From positions 1-64,000 of the forward strand of contig NZ_JBHUDD010000027.1 of the NCBI RefSeq assembly GCF_042677865.1: a stretch of DNA of 64,000 nucleotides, given 5' to 3'. Within the stretch, counting starts at the first letter, position 1, and every line of letters begins with the position of its first letter. The notes beneath the pieces were generated by a model, which did not search any database, was not told the DNA's origin, and saw nothing but the letters and a program-made list of their open reading frames with translations. The position numbers and the translations under genes were made by a program. Shown one piece after another: positions 38,914 to 47,796 of the stretch. The stretch comes from Lutimaribacter salitolerans. GTDB lineage: Bacteria; Pseudomonadota; Alphaproteobacteria; Rhodobacterales; Rhodobacteraceae.

Positions 38914-41427
38914 TTATCCGCGCGGCATGGTCAGGGTCACTGCGCGGCCACCCTTGGTGTATTGCAGCTCGGACTCGCCAATGGCGTTCACGCGCCCGCC
39001 ATCCAGCCTGTCGCCGACCTGCACCTTGACATAGCGGCCATTCGACATCCGGACCAGCGCGCTGCGGTTGCTGGGCTTGCCATAAACTCCGATCAGGTTC
39101 ACGCGGTTCAGTCTGATCGCGTTGCGCACCGTCGCCTCGCGCGCAACGCTTGCGCTTGACGGCACATTGGGGGCAACCGTGCGCGGCGCCACGGCGGCGG
39201 TCTGTACCGGATCGGGCGCGCGTTCGGCCCGCTGCACCACCTGGCCAAAGTCGCCCGGACGTGGGCGCGGCTTGACCGACAGCGCCACCGCCTGCGCGGT
39301 TCCGGCCACGATTGGCGCGTCCTCGGCGGCCTCCTCTTCAACCTCGTCAGCAACCTGCGCCACCTGCTCGATGACCGCGGGCCGCAGGCGCGGGCGGATT
39401 GTCGCCAGTTCGCTGCGGGTCAGCCCGCCAAGGTTGCTGCGTTCGTTCTGCTGCACCAGGTCTTCGGGCCGGGCGCGGGGTCGGATGGCGGACAGTCGGG
39501 CCTGCGCCTCATCTGCCAGCCGCGGTGTTTCCTCGAACCGCGTGGGCAGGCTGTCGGGCAGCACCGGCGGTCGACCGGCGAACACGCGCACCCCGTCAGG
39601 CGTGACCGCCCCTTCCGGCGTGGCCTGCACCATCCCGCGATCGTCCATGTCGAAATCGGTGCCGGGCGCGGCGGGAGAGGATTGCTGCTCCATCATCCGG
39701 TCGCCCAGCATGTCGCGCAACGCGGGCAAGGCCACCGCATCGCCCATGTTCACGTCCGGATCGATCGAGGCGGTGTACAGATCGTCAAGCTGGGTGAACC
39801 CGGGCATGTCGGGCTGCTGCGGGGCCATCTGCCAGATTCCCGTGGCGGCATAGCGCACTGCCGCCTGATCCGGTGTCAGGTCAAGCGGAGGTGTCGGCTG
39901 TGCCAGCACCTGCGGCACTTCGTCGGGCACATCCTCTGGCATGAAGGACGGATCAACGCTCACCAGATCAACCGGTTCGTCCTCGGCCACTGTCTCGTCG
40001 CCTTCGATCTCGGCGGGATCGACGGGCAAGGCCTCTTCGGGCAGGGTGGCGACTTCGGTTTCCGATACGGTCCACAGGCGCGACAGGCCGCCCTCTTCTG
40101 AAAAGATCGACGCCCAGGCGGCGACACCTGCCAGAAACAGCAACAGCGCCGCCGTCAGAACAAGGCCCAGATAGCGCGGTTTGCCACCGACCGCGGTCTT
40201 GGGCGGGCGCGGCGGTTTGCGCGCGCCAAAGACGGTCATGCGCTGGCGTTCGTCTTCCGTCCCGGTGACCGGATCGGCCATGACCGATTGCGCGGCGGCG
40301 GCCATCGCGGGCGGGATCGGGGCCGTCGCCACGCTTGGCGTGGGTCGTGCGGGCGGTGGGGTCTGCACATCGCTGTCGCGACGCGAAAAGAACCCGGCTT
40401 TTGCGGTCTGCATGCCCGGTTGCCTGGCTTTGTCCGCCGTCAGGCGCGGGGCCGCTTTGGGTGCTGCGGCATCCGGGGCCTCGCCTGTCACGGGCGGGGC
40501 CTCGGGCGCGGCCTCTTCCCTTATGTCGATCACCGGCGCGGTGGCGCTGACCTTGGGCGTGGGCGGCACATCGCGCGCCGCGCGGATCGAGGCGAACGAG
40601 GGTACATCCGGCGTCCCCGTCGCCACGACCAAGGGCTCGGGCGGATCGGCGGGCGTCTCCGGTTCCGGCCCCGTGTCGGCGGCCTTTTGAGGGACGGGCA
40701 GCACGTCATCCGCGTCCAGCGCCCCGACGGCCACCGGGGTGGCCTCTTCGCCCAGCGGCGTCTCGTCGGCGGTATCCGCCGCGGCGGGCGTTGTTTGCAC
40801 CACTTCGGGAGGCTTTTCCGGCGCGGCTGCGGGTGTTTCGGCATCGACATCGGGCGAGGGAAGATTGGTCGGGTTCTCGGCCGTGCCGATCACGCGGATC
40901 GGCTGCATGTCGCGCACAAGGCTTTCGGTCGGGTTCAGCCATTTGCCCGACGACGGCGCAGCCCCGAAAAACGGCTCGCCGGAAAAGGCGCCATCGGGCG
41001 GGATGGCGGCAAAGCTGACAGGGTGAAACTCGTGCTCGATGGCAAAGGACTCGGCCTCGTCCAGTGTCTCATAGGCGACTGCGGCGATATGGGTGTGATC
41101 GCCGTCGCGCACCCAGTCATAGGACAGATCGCTGACCGGATAGGGCGTGGCCCCGTCCAGGGCCGTGGCCACGCGCGCCGCTGCCTCTTCATCGGACAGA
41201 CCGGCGGTGTCGATGCTCAGGTATCTGATCTGCTCGTTCGGGATGACGACCTTGGACCGCATTCCGGTCGGATCAAGCCGCGCGGCGTCCGCGCGCAGTT
41301 CGCTCATCGCTTGGGCCAGATCAGGCGTATCCAGCGCAGCCGCCCCCGCGTGCAGCCACCCGCCGGGCGCGCGGTGCAAAAGGCGGATGCCTTCGAAGGA
41401 CAGGACCAGGGCAAAATTCGGTTTCAT
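38914..41427 (-). CDS. large membrane protein with PilM/GspL-like N-terminus and GspC/PilP-like C-terminus
   Basis: An 837-residue protein of unknown function. Residues 1 to about 150 (FALVLSFEGIRLLH; VVIPNEQIRYLSID; VATALDGATPYPVSDLSYDWV) resemble the actin-like start of GspL/PilM assembly ATPase-fold proteins. A long Pro/Glu/Ala linker follows, then one membrane helix at about 418-440, a second acidic, Pro-rich disordered stretch, and a C-terminal module (about 775-837; NLIGVYGKPSNRSALVRMSNGRYVKVQVGDRLDGG) that looks like the beta domain of GspC/PilP. This would be cytoplasm-in, periplasm-out. ATG 41427 is set by the family-like N-terminus. No type II secretion or type IV pilus genes are adjacent. 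Confidence 0.7.
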   Translation of the reverse strand: MKPNFALVLSFEGIRLLHRAPGGWLHAGAAALDTPDLAQAMSELRADAARLDPTGMRSKVVIPNEQIRYLSIDTAGLSDEEAAARVATALDGATPYPVSDLSYDWVRDGDHTHIAAVAYETLDEAESFAIEHEFHPVSFAAIPPDGAFSGEPFFGAAPSSGKWLNPTESLVRDMQPIRVIGTAENPTNLPSPDVDAETPAAAPEKPPEVVQTTPAAADTADETPLGEEATPVAVGALDADDVLPVPQKAADTGPEPETPADPPEPLVVATGTPDVPSFASIRAARDVPPTPKVSATAPVIDIREEAAPEAPPVTGEAPDAAAPKAAPRLTADKARQPGMQTAKAGFFSRRDSDVQTPPPARPTPSVATAPIPPAMAAAAQSVMADPVTGTEDERQRMTVFGARKPPRPPKTAVGGKPRYLGLVLTAALLLFLAGVAAWASIFSEEGGLSRLWTVSETEVATLPEEALPVDPAEIEGDETVAEDEPVDLVSVDPSFMPEDVPDEVPQVLAQPTPPLDLTPDQAAVRYAATGIWQMAPQQPDMPGFTQLDDLYTASIDPDVNMGDAVALPALRDMLGDRMMEQQSSPAAPGTDFDMDDRGMVQATPEGAVTPDGVRVFAGRPPVLPDSLPTRFEETPRLADEAQARLSAIRPRARPEDLVQQNERSNLGGLTRSELATIRPRLRPAVIEQVAQVADEVEEEAAEDAPIVAGTAQAVALSVKPRPRPGDFGQVVQRAERAPDPVQTAAVAPRTVAPNVPSSASVAREATVRNAIRLNRVNLIGVYGKPSNRSALVRMSNGRYVKVQVGDRLDGGRVNAIGESELQYTKGGRAVTLTMPRG

Positions 41428-41591
41428 TGTCGGGGGTGTAACATTTCCTGAAGCCACTGGGGAAGTCCCCCGATAACACGTTTGGACGATACAGCAGCTT
41501 GTCGCCGAGGGGAAGCACCCCGCGCGCTTCCCCCTTGCCATGCATGGCCCAAGGCGCAATCTGCACCCACTGGTAGACCGAAAGGACCCCT

Positions 41592-42275
41592 ATGAAACGA
41601 ATTCTGATCTGCGTGCTTCTGTCGCTGTCTCCGATGGTGGCATGGGCCGATGATGACGACCGCCTGCTGACCGTCACAGGCACCGGCGAAGTGGCCCGCG
41701 CCCCCGACATGGCGGTGATCCGCGTAGGCGTTGGCGCCGAGGATGCGGATGCGGCCACCGCCCTGGCCAGCACATCCGAGGCGATGACGCGCATGCAGGC
41801 GCGACTGGCCGAAGTCGGCGTCGAGCGGCGCGATATCCAGACATCCCAACTGTCGCTCGAACCGGTGTACGAGCAAACGGCCAACTCTGCCCCCCGGATA
41901 GTGGGGTTTCAGGCCACCAACGCTGTCACCGTCCGGGTGCGCGAAATCTCGGCCACGGGTGAGGTTCTGGGCGCGCTGGTCGGTGACGGGGCCAACCGGA
42001 TCGACGGTGTGACATTCGCCCTGCAGGACCCGCGCGGCGTCATGGACGAAGCGCGCCGCCTTGCCATCGAGGATGCCCGACGCAAGGCTGACCTGCTGGC
42101 CGAGGCGGCAGGCGTCACGCTGGGCCCCGTGCGAGACATCCGCGAGGTCGGCGGCGACGGCCCACCACGCCCCATGATGATGTCGCGCATGGCCTCCGAG
42201 TCGATGGACGTGCCCATGGCCGAAGGCGAGGTGGGGCTGAGCGCGAGTGTCTCGGTGGTCTACGAGATCGAGTGA
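41592..42275 (+). CDS. SIMPL domain (DUF541) periplasmic protein
   Basis: A 227-residue exported protein: signal peptide (MKRILICVLLSLSPMVAWA), then a SIMPL domain with LTVTGTGEVARAPDMAVIRVGVG, FQATNAVTVRVREI near 115 and RRLAIEDARRKADLLAEAAGVTLG near 152. SIMPL proteins form oligomeric periplasmic barrels in some bacteria (the oxidative-stress protein YggE/BP26); the function is not settled. AAAGGACCCCT precedes the ATG. Divergent from the large membrane protein across about 165 bp; a bidirectional terminator follows. Confidence 0.93.
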   Translation: MKRILICVLLSLSPMVAWADDDDRLLTVTGTGEVARAPDMAVIRVGVGAEDADAATALASTSEAMTRMQARLAEVGVERRDIQTSQLSLEPVYEQTANSAPRIVGFQATNAVTVRVREISATGEVLGALVGDGANRIDGVTFALQDPRGVMDEARRLAIEDARRKADLLAEAAGVTLGPVRDIREVGGDGPPRPMMMSRMASESMDVPMAEGEVGLSASVSVVYEIE

Positions 42276-42276
42276 C

Positions 42277-42307
42277 GAAAAAGGCGCGCCCGCGTGGCGC
42301 GCCTTTT
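42277..42307. terminator. bidirectional rho-independent terminator
   Basis: AAAAAGGCGCGCC-CGCGT-GGCGCGCCTTTT. The 8-bp GGCGCGCC arms are flanked by an A-run and a T-run, so it can end both the plus-strand SIMPL gene and the minus-strand metY gene, whose stop is 23 bp away. Confidence 0.85.
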
Positions 42308-42329
42308 GCCCTGCTGTGCGGCGTGGGGC

Positions 42330-43622
42330 TTAGCCCCCCGCCTTTGCCAGCGCCTGATCCAGATCGCGGATCAGATCGTCGGCATTCTCGATCCCGATCG
42401 AAATCCGCACCACATTGGGTGCGGCCCCGGCGGCGACCTGCTGCTCCTCGGTCAGTTGCCGGTGCGTGGTGCTGGCGGAATGGATCACCAGGCTGCGGGT
42501 GTCGCCCAGGTTGGCGACATGGCTGAACAGTTCCAGCGAATCCACGAATTTCACGCAGGCGTCATAGCCCCCCTTCAGCGCGACGGTGAACAGCCCGCCC
42601 GCCCCCTTGGGACAGATCCGCGCCACCCGGTCGTTATAGGGGGAACTGGGCAGCCCGGCGTATGTCACGCCTTCGACTGCATCATGGCCTTCCAGCCAGC
42701 CGGCGACGGTGATGGCATTCTGAACATGCCGCTCCATCCGCAGCGACAGGGTTTCGATCCCCATCAGCGTGTAATGCGCTGCCTGCGGGTTCAGGGTCAT
42801 GCCCAGATCGCGCAGACCGATGGCGATGCCGTGGAAGGTGAAGGCCAACGGGCCGAATGTCTCGTGAAACTTCAGCCCGTGATAGGCGGGTTCAGGCGCC
42901 GAGAGCGACGGGAACTTGTCGGACGCCGACCAGTCGAATGTGCCTGAATCCACCACGGCACCCCCGGTAACGGTGCCATTGCCGGTCAGGAACTTGGTCA
43001 TCGAATGCACCACCAGCGTGGCACCGTGTTCAATCGGGCGGCACAGGTACGGCGTGGCGCTGGTGTTGTCCACGATCAGGGGCAGGCCCGCCTTGTCCGC
43101 GATCTTGGCGATCGCATCCAGATCGGTAATATAGCCGCCCGGATTGGCGATGGATTCGCAGAAGATCGCGCGGGTGTCGTCATCGATCGCCGCCTCGATG
43201 GCGTCATAATCGTCGAAATCGACAAATTTGGCCGACCAGCCGAACCGCTTGATCGTCTGGCTGAACTGGGTGATCGAGCCACCGTACAGCCGGGTCGAGA
43301 CGACGATATTCAACCCCGGACCCATCAGCGGAAACAGCGCCATGATCTGCGCCGCGTGCCCGGACGAGCAGCAGACCGCGCCCGCGCCGCCCTCAAGCGT
43401 GGCGACGCGTTCCTGCAACGCGGCCACGGTGGGGTTGGTCAGGCGCGAGTAGATGTATCCGACCTCTTGCAGGTTGAACAATGCCGCGGCGTGATCGGCG
43501 TCGCGGAACACATAGGCGGTGGTCTGGTAGATCGGCACCTGCCGCGCGCCGGTGGCGGGGTCGGGGCGTGCGCCTGCGTGGATCGCAAGCGTGTCAAAAC
43601 CGTATTGCGGTTGATCGGTCAT
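42330..43622 (-). CDS. metY: O-acetylhomoserine aminocarboxypropyltransferase (sulfhydrylase)
   Basis: A 430-residue PLP enzyme of the Cys/Met family making homocysteine from O-acetylhomoserine and sulfide. FDTLAIHAGARPDPATGARQVPIYQTTAY is the family opening; YSRLTNPTVAALQERVATLEGG near 55; the PLP lysine lies in SMTKFLTGNGT near 208; SLGDTRSL appears as NLGDTRSLVIHSAS near 370. The long form (about 430 residues) fits MetY rather than MetB/MetZ (about 390). Its leader carries two hairpins (43661-43684 and near 43714). Confidence 0.93.
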   Translation of the reverse strand: MTDQPQYGFDTLAIHAGARPDPATGARQVPIYQTTAYVFRDADHAAALFNLQEVGYIYSRLTNPTVAALQERVATLEGGAGAVCCSSGHAAQIMALFPLMGPGLNIVVSTRLYGGSITQFSQTIKRFGWSAKFVDFDDYDAIEAAIDDDTRAIFCESIANPGGYITDLDAIAKIADKAGLPLIVDNTSATPYLCRPIEHGATLVVHSMTKFLTGNGTVTGGAVVDSGTFDWSASDKFPSLSAPEPAYHGLKFHETFGPLAFTFHGIAIGLRDLGMTLNPQAAHYTLMGIETLSLRMERHVQNAITVAGWLEGHDAVEGVTYAGLPSSPYNDRVARICPKGAGGLFTVALKGGYDACVKFVDSLELFSHVANLGDTRSLVIHSASTTHRQLTEEQQVAAGAAPNVVRISIGIENADDLIRDLDQALAKAGG

Positions 43623-43660
43623 CGGGGCCTCCCATGGCTGTCATTTGCGACATCGTTACG

Positions 43661-43684
43661 CGATTGTCCGACCTGCGACAATCG
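43661..43684. promoter_or_regulatory. perfect palindrome in the metY leader
   Basis: CGATTGTC-CGACCTGC-GACAATCG, 39 bp before the metY start codon. It could be an operator for a sulfur or methionine regulator or an mRNA hairpin. A second hairpin GCGCATA-ACGAA-TATGCGC follows at about 43714-43732. No known riboswitch consensus was recognised. Confidence 0.4.
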
Positions 43685-43778
43685 GGCGTGGCGTGAAAGG
43701 AATTTGTGATTGCGCATAACGAATATGCGCCCGCTTCATTCCGCCTGCGCACCCCTGATCGAAACGCTGTTCCGCGGC

Positions 43779-44783
43779 TCAGCGCATCCAGAAGCCGTGC
43801 TTCTTGATCGTGTTGCGGATCGCCTGTTCGCGGCGCGGCAGGTTGGCCTGATCGAACAGGGCGCGCACCTTTTCGCCGCGCCCCTGGTAGATCATCCGCT
43901 TCACCGGCTCGTATTGCTTGATCACCTTCTTGACGCGGTTGGGTGCCGCCACCCCTTCCAGCGTCGCCACCACCATATCGCTTTCGCGGGCGTACAGCAG
44001 CGGCAGCATGCGGTAATGACACGACACCGAGCCGTCCAGCAGCCCCGGCGGGATCGCATCACGCCCGCCGCCAAGGGAATGGATCACCAACGGCAGCGCC
44101 ACCTGATCCAGCCACGGGTCAAGCGACTGGCACACCAGTTCTGGCGGGGGGTCGTCGCGGATCGCCACGGCATAGTCGGTGAACCGCTGGCCAAATTCCA
44201 CCGGGCAGCGGCCAAAGAACCAGCCCGCATTGAAATAGAGATACCGCCGCCAGTATTCATCGGGCTGCGACAGGTCCAGCGCGCTTTCGAAGTCCAGCCC
44301 GAACTTGTCATAGAGCGACTTCCAGATTTGCGTGTAGCCGGGGCCGTACAGCTCGATGGTGGGCCATGTGCCGGTCACCCGCTGCGAGGCGCCAGGCCGG
44401 TCGAAATCGAACGGCACCTTTGCCAGATCGTCCATGATCAGCGTGTCGCTGTCGAAAAATACGAAGTGTTCGCCCGCGGGCAGGGCCGTCAGCGCCTCGA
44501 TCTTGTTGCCATAGGGGTAGGCATGGCCGAAATGGACGTTCTCGAACGGCACGATCTCGGCCCCCAGATGGGCGAACAGGTCCAGCACCTCGGGGTCGCG
44601 GATCGACGGATCGTTGTTCCACAGCGGGCCGGGTTGCGGGACAGCGACAAGCAGTCGGCCAGAAAAGCCCGGGCTGTTGGCGCGCAGCGACGCGGCGAAC
44701 AACAGCGCCTCGTATTGCAACCGACCGGACTGCCCGACGATCACGATATTGAAGTCTTGGCTTTTCGCGCTGCCCCTGGCCAT
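43779..44783 (-). CDS. glycosyltransferase-like protein (GT-A fold, DxD)
   Basis: A 334-residue protein. NIVIVGQSGRLQYEALLFAASLR starts a nucleotide-binding fold; YPYGNKIEALTALPAGEHFVFFDSDTLIMDDL near residue 90-120 has the DxD motif (DSD) typical of GT-A glycosyltransferases. The rest, including YFNAGWFFGRCP and a basic C-terminus, fits GT8-like proteins. The donor and acceptor are unknown. ATG 44783 is preferred; the ORF is open from 44843 but without a ribosome site. Divergent from a small exported protein. Confidence 0.7.
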   Translation of the reverse strand: MARGSAKSQDFNIVIVGQSGRLQYEALLFAASLRANSPGFSGRLLVAVPQPGPLWNNDPSIRDPEVLDLFAHLGAEIVPFENVHFGHAYPYGNKIEALTALPAGEHFVFFDSDTLIMDDLAKVPFDFDRPGASQRVTGTWPTIELYGPGYTQIWKSLYDKFGLDFESALDLSQPDEYWRRYLYFNAGWFFGRCPVEFGQRFTDYAVAIRDDPPPELVCQSLDPWLDQVALPLVIHSLGGGRDAIPPGLLDGSVSCHYRMLPLLYARESDMVVATLEGVAAPNRVKKVIKQYEPVKRMIYQGRGEKVRALFDQANLPRREQAIRNTIKKHGFWMR

Positions 44784-44883
44784 ACTTGGCTGTGCCCCTT
44801 TCCCCGATTTTGCGCCAGTATAGAAAGGTTTGGCAGGGGACATAAGGGGGACAAAAGGCGATTTTGAACGAAAGGAATTGGCG

Positions 44884-45300
44884 ATGCAGATACGTTACGG
44901 ATTGGCCGGGATGGCCATGCTGTGTGCCACCGGGGCCGCCGCGCAGAATTTCACCACCGCCGCCGAGGTGCGCCCGATCCTAGAGGCGACCAAACCCAAC
45001 TGGATCGCGGTGCGCAATTACGAAGGGCAGGACTGGCTGTATTTCACGCAGATCCTGTCGTGGCGGTGCGGGTTGTCGGATGTCTGGTTCTCGGTGAACG
45101 GTGCCCCCGAGGAACGGTTGGACATGGAAGCGTGCCACGAGGACACCAATGCGCCCAATACCATGCGGTCCGAGCGGCTGGAGCAGTTCCTGCGCACCTA
45201 TCCGCCGGGATCGGTGGACAGCGTGGCGATCCGGCTGGTGCTGGACGACGGAACCGAGACCCGCGCCGCGTATGATCGCAAGGCGGTGGAGATACCGTGA
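44884..45300 (+). CDS. exported hypothetical protein
   Basis: A 138-residue protein with a signal peptide (MQIRYGLAGMAMLCATGAAA) and two cysteines in the mature part (WRCGLSD, EACHED), perhaps a disulfide. The pattern VRPILEATKPNWIAVRNYEGQDWLYFTQILSWRCG is one I have seen in conserved hypothetical proteins of this order, but no function is known. AAAGGA lies 7 nt before ATG 44884; the longer frame from 44830 is rejected. Confidence 0.8.
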   Translation: MQIRYGLAGMAMLCATGAAAQNFTTAAEVRPILEATKPNWIAVRNYEGQDWLYFTQILSWRCGLSDVWFSVNGAPEERLDMEACHEDTNAPNTMRSERLEQFLRTYPPGSVDSVAIRLVLDDGTETRAAYDRKAVEIP

Positions 45301-45386
45301 CCCCAGGAGGTGGCGGGCAGGGCTGAACCGGTCCTTGACAGGTGCCGTCGCCTTGCACGGTCCGCAACGCCGGGAAAGCTGGCTGA

Positions 45387-46010
45387 TTGATCCATGCTAT
45401 CCGCACAAACGGTCATTGCCCATGCCCACAGAGCCCGCGTGAAAGCGCATCTGCCATATCGCGCGCTCTGGGCCTGCTCCGGCTTGTCCTGTTGCTGTTC
45501 GGGGCGGGCGTCACGCTATCGGGCATCGACACGGCGTTTGGCGGTATCGCAACCCTTGGCTGGCGGGGTCCGCCGGATTTCTTCAGCGTAACCAATACGG
45601 AAGCCTTTGCGGTCCGCGACAACCATGTCCGGTTCCTTGCTGGCATCTGGCTTGGGATGGGGCTGATTCTTGGGGTGGCAGCGTTCCAGTTGGCCCGCTT
45701 GCAAAGCGTCGTGGTGGCTTTCCCAGCGATGATCTTCGTTGGCGGCCTTCTGCGCCTGAAACAGGACGACCGCGCCGTCCTGCTCTCGCCAAGGCTGCTT
45801 CCTGCGCTGGTGGTCGAACCGGTGGTGTGTCCACTCGTGGCGCTTTGGGTCTTGTCGAGCGCAAGGCCAAAGACTGCTGACAGCCAAGGCGCAAAAAGAC
45901 CGGCGGCGGTAACCGGGCCGGATGCCTGCACGAAAAACCCGGACCGCCACGCGGCCCGGGTGTCTACCGTCGGAAAACACAGGCCCAAGGGCCTTATTCG
46001 GCGGCCTTGA
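45387..46010 (+). CDS. DUF4345-like membrane protein, ends uncertain
   Basis: The frame contains a four-helix DUF4345-like core: ALGLLRLVLLLFGAGVTLSGIDTAFGG, then FAVRDNHVRFLAGIWLGMGLILGVAAFQL and VVAFPAMIFVGGLLRL, ending near VLSSARP. No good ATG with a ribosome site lies before the core in this frame (45387 is TTG), and the last 55 residues look like read-through into the opposite-strand hppD gene, with which the frame overlaps by 17 bp. It may be a degraded gene or have a frameshift at the 5' end. Confidence 0.45.
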   Translation: MIHAIRTNGHCPCPQSPRESASAISRALGLLRLVLLLFGAGVTLSGIDTAFGGIATLGWRGPPDFFSVTNTEAFAVRDNHVRFLAGIWLGMGLILGVAAFQLARLQSVVVAFPAMIFVGGLLRLKQDDRAVLLSPRLLPALVVEPVVCPLVALWVLSSARPKTADSQGAKRPAAVTGPDACTKNPDRHAARVSTVGKHRPKGLIRRP

Positions 46011-47094
46011 TCTCGCCGCTGTCGATCTGCTCCTGCTCGATCGACTCGAACAGCGCCTTGAAGTTCCCCTCGCCAAAGCCGTCATCGCCCTTGCGCTGGA
46101 TGAACTCGAAAAAGATCGGCCCGATCACGGTTTTCGAGAATATCTGCAGCAGGATGCGGGTTTCGCCGCCATCCACCACGCCCTCGCCGTCGATCAGGAT
46201 GCCGTGCCGCTTCATGCGGTCGATGGGCTCTTCATGGCCGGTCACGCGCGTCTTGCTGAGGTCGTAATAGGCGTCGGGCGGCGCGGGCATGAAGCGGATG
46301 CCGCGTTCGGAAATCGCATCGGTGCTGTCATAGATGTTTTCGCTGCCCACGGCGATGTGCTGGATGCCTTCGCCGTTGTACTTCTTGAGATACGCAACGA
46401 TCTGCCCGGTCTCTCCACGATCCTCGTTGATCGGGATGCGGATACGGCCGCAGGGCGAGGTCAGCGCGCGCGAGAACAGGCCGGTGAACTTGCCCTCGAT
46501 GTCAAAGAACCGGATTTCGCGGAAGTTGAACAGCTTTTCATAGAACCGGAACCACTTGTCCATGTTGCCCTTGAACACGTTGTGGGTCAGGTGATCGAGG
46601 TAGTAGAAGCCAACGCCCTTGGGCTTGGATTGCGCGACCCAGTCGAATTCCCAGTTGTAGGGTGAGGTGTCCCAGTACTGATCCGTGAAATAGATCAGGC
46701 TGCCGCCGATGCCCTTGATCGCGGGCCAGTCCACGGTCTTGTCGTCGCCTTCATAGGGCTCTGCGCCATTCTTGACGGCGTGTTCAAAGGCGTGCTGCGC
46801 GTCGCGCACACGCCAGGCCATTGCCGGAGCGCAGGGGCCGTGCTCGTCCACGAATTTCGCGGCAAAGCTGTCGGGATCGGCGTTCAGCACATAGGTGATG
46901 TCACCCTGCTGCCACAGTTCCACCAGCGGCTTCTGCTTGTGCTTTGCAACCAGCGCGTAGCCCATGCTGGCAAACAGGTCGCGCAGCTTTTGCGGCTCGG
47001 GGTGGGCGAATTCGACGAACTCGAACCCGTCGGTCCCGGCGGGATTCTCGGCGGTGATTTCGGCGCGCGGGGCGTCATGCGGGAACGGACCCAT
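45994..47094 (-). CDS. hppD: 4-hydroxyphenylpyruvate dioxygenase
   Basis: A 366-residue Fe(II) dioxygenase turning 4-hydroxyphenylpyruvate into homogentisate in tyrosine breakdown. Two VOC-fold halves: FEFVEFAHPEPQKLRDLFASMGY at the start and DHLTHNVFKGNMDKWFRFYEKLFNF near residue 165. Metal ligands are the His in LTHNV, the His in IQHIAVGSENIY near 245, and the Glu in IFFEFIQRKG near 335. Divergently transcribed with an Lrp-type regulator. Other genes of the homogentisate route are not in the window; the FAH-family gene is 9 kb away. Confidence 0.96.
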   Translation of the reverse strand: MGPFPHDAPRAEITAENPAGTDGFEFVEFAHPEPQKLRDLFASMGYALVAKHKQKPLVELWQQGDITYVLNADPDSFAAKFVDEHGPCAPAMAWRVRDAQHAFEHAVKNGAEPYEGDDKTVDWPAIKGIGGSLIYFTDQYWDTSPYNWEFDWVAQSKPKGVGFYYLDHLTHNVFKGNMDKWFRFYEKLFNFREIRFFDIEGKFTGLFSRALTSPCGRIRIPINEDRGETGQIVAYLKKYNGEGIQHIAVGSENIYDSTDAISERGIRFMPAPPDAYYDLSKTRVTGHEEPIDRMKRHGILIDGEGVVDGGETRILLQIFSKTVIGPIFFEFIQRKGDDGFGEGNFKALFESIEQEQIDSGEIKAAE

Positions 47095-47241
47095 GGGCGT
47101 CTCCTTGTTGTCTGTTTCTGTTCGCGTATATCGTCATCATAACAGCATGAAACTGCTCAATCTGCGCATTCTTTGACCATCCAGCCGCTCGACATGCGGG
47201 AACTTCACGATACTGTCGCAAGAAACGCGGAGATTACGCAG

Positions 47242-47697
47242 ATGCTGGACGAGACTGACAAAAAGCTTCTGGCCGCCCTTCAGGCAGACGCGCATTTGAC
47301 GGCGCAAGAGCTGGGCGAGCTTCTGAACCTGTCACCCAGCCAGGCCGGACGCAGGCGGCAGCGGCTGGAGGCAGAGGGCTATATCCAGTCCTATTCCGCA
47401 CGGCTGAACCCCGAACGCATCGGGCTGGCGGTGCAGGCCTTCGTGCAGGTGCAACTGGCCACTCACGGCCCCGAGCAATCGCGCAGCTTTGCGCGGCTGG
47501 TCGCCACCAGCCCCGAGGTCACGTCGGCCTGGACCCTGACCGGCGATGCCGATTACCTGCTGCGCGTCTATTGCGAGGATCTGGGCGCGCTGAACCGGCT
47601 GATCCACGAACGCCTGTTGCCGCATCCGTCGGTGGCGCGGGTGCAAAGCCAGATCGTCATGGATCAGTTCAAGCAGGACGCCCCCCTGCCCACCTGA
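47242..47697 (+). CDS. Lrp/AsnC family transcriptional regulator
   Basis: A 151-residue regulator: N-terminal helix-turn-helix (DETDKKLLAALQADAHLTAQELGELLNLSPSQAGRRRQRLE, residues 3-43) and C-terminal RAM domain (VQAFVQVQLA to the end) that binds amino acids. It is divergent from hppD across about 150 bp, a layout typical of a local activator or repressor of tyrosine breakdown. ATG 47242 has CGGAG about 9 nt upstream; earlier in-frame starts at 47173 or 47194 are possible. Confidence 0.92.
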   Translation: MLDETDKKLLAALQADAHLTAQELGELLNLSPSQAGRRRQRLEAEGYIQSYSARLNPERIGLAVQAFVQVQLATHGPEQSRSFARLVATSPEVTSAWTLTGDADYLLRVYCEDLGALNRLIHERLLPHPSVARVQSQIVMDQFKQDAPLPT

Positions 47698-47721
47698 TCC
47701 CGAAAAAGGGCCCGCCACGCG

Positions 47722-47796
47722 CAAGAGGTTCTGTATCGGCCCTCGGACTACCTGCTGGTTGCGGTGATCGCCCTGCCGCTGGCGGCGCGGGGCTGA
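47722..47796 (+). pseudogene. possible 3' remnant of a membrane protein gene
   Basis: Immediately after the Lrp stop, in the same frame, about 24 codons with gene-like composition (EVLYRPSDYLLVAVIALP) end at a TGA directly against the cobT stop. There is no start codon, so it is not a gene as it stands. The sequence suggests the last helix of a membrane protein, possibly a cobalt ECF permease given the cobT/cobS neighbours, but this is a guess. Confidence 0.2.

Noticed and set aside
43623..43778. SAM-II riboswitch in front of metY
   Set aside because: The pseudoknot consensus of SAM-II was not recognised; only simple hairpins are visible.
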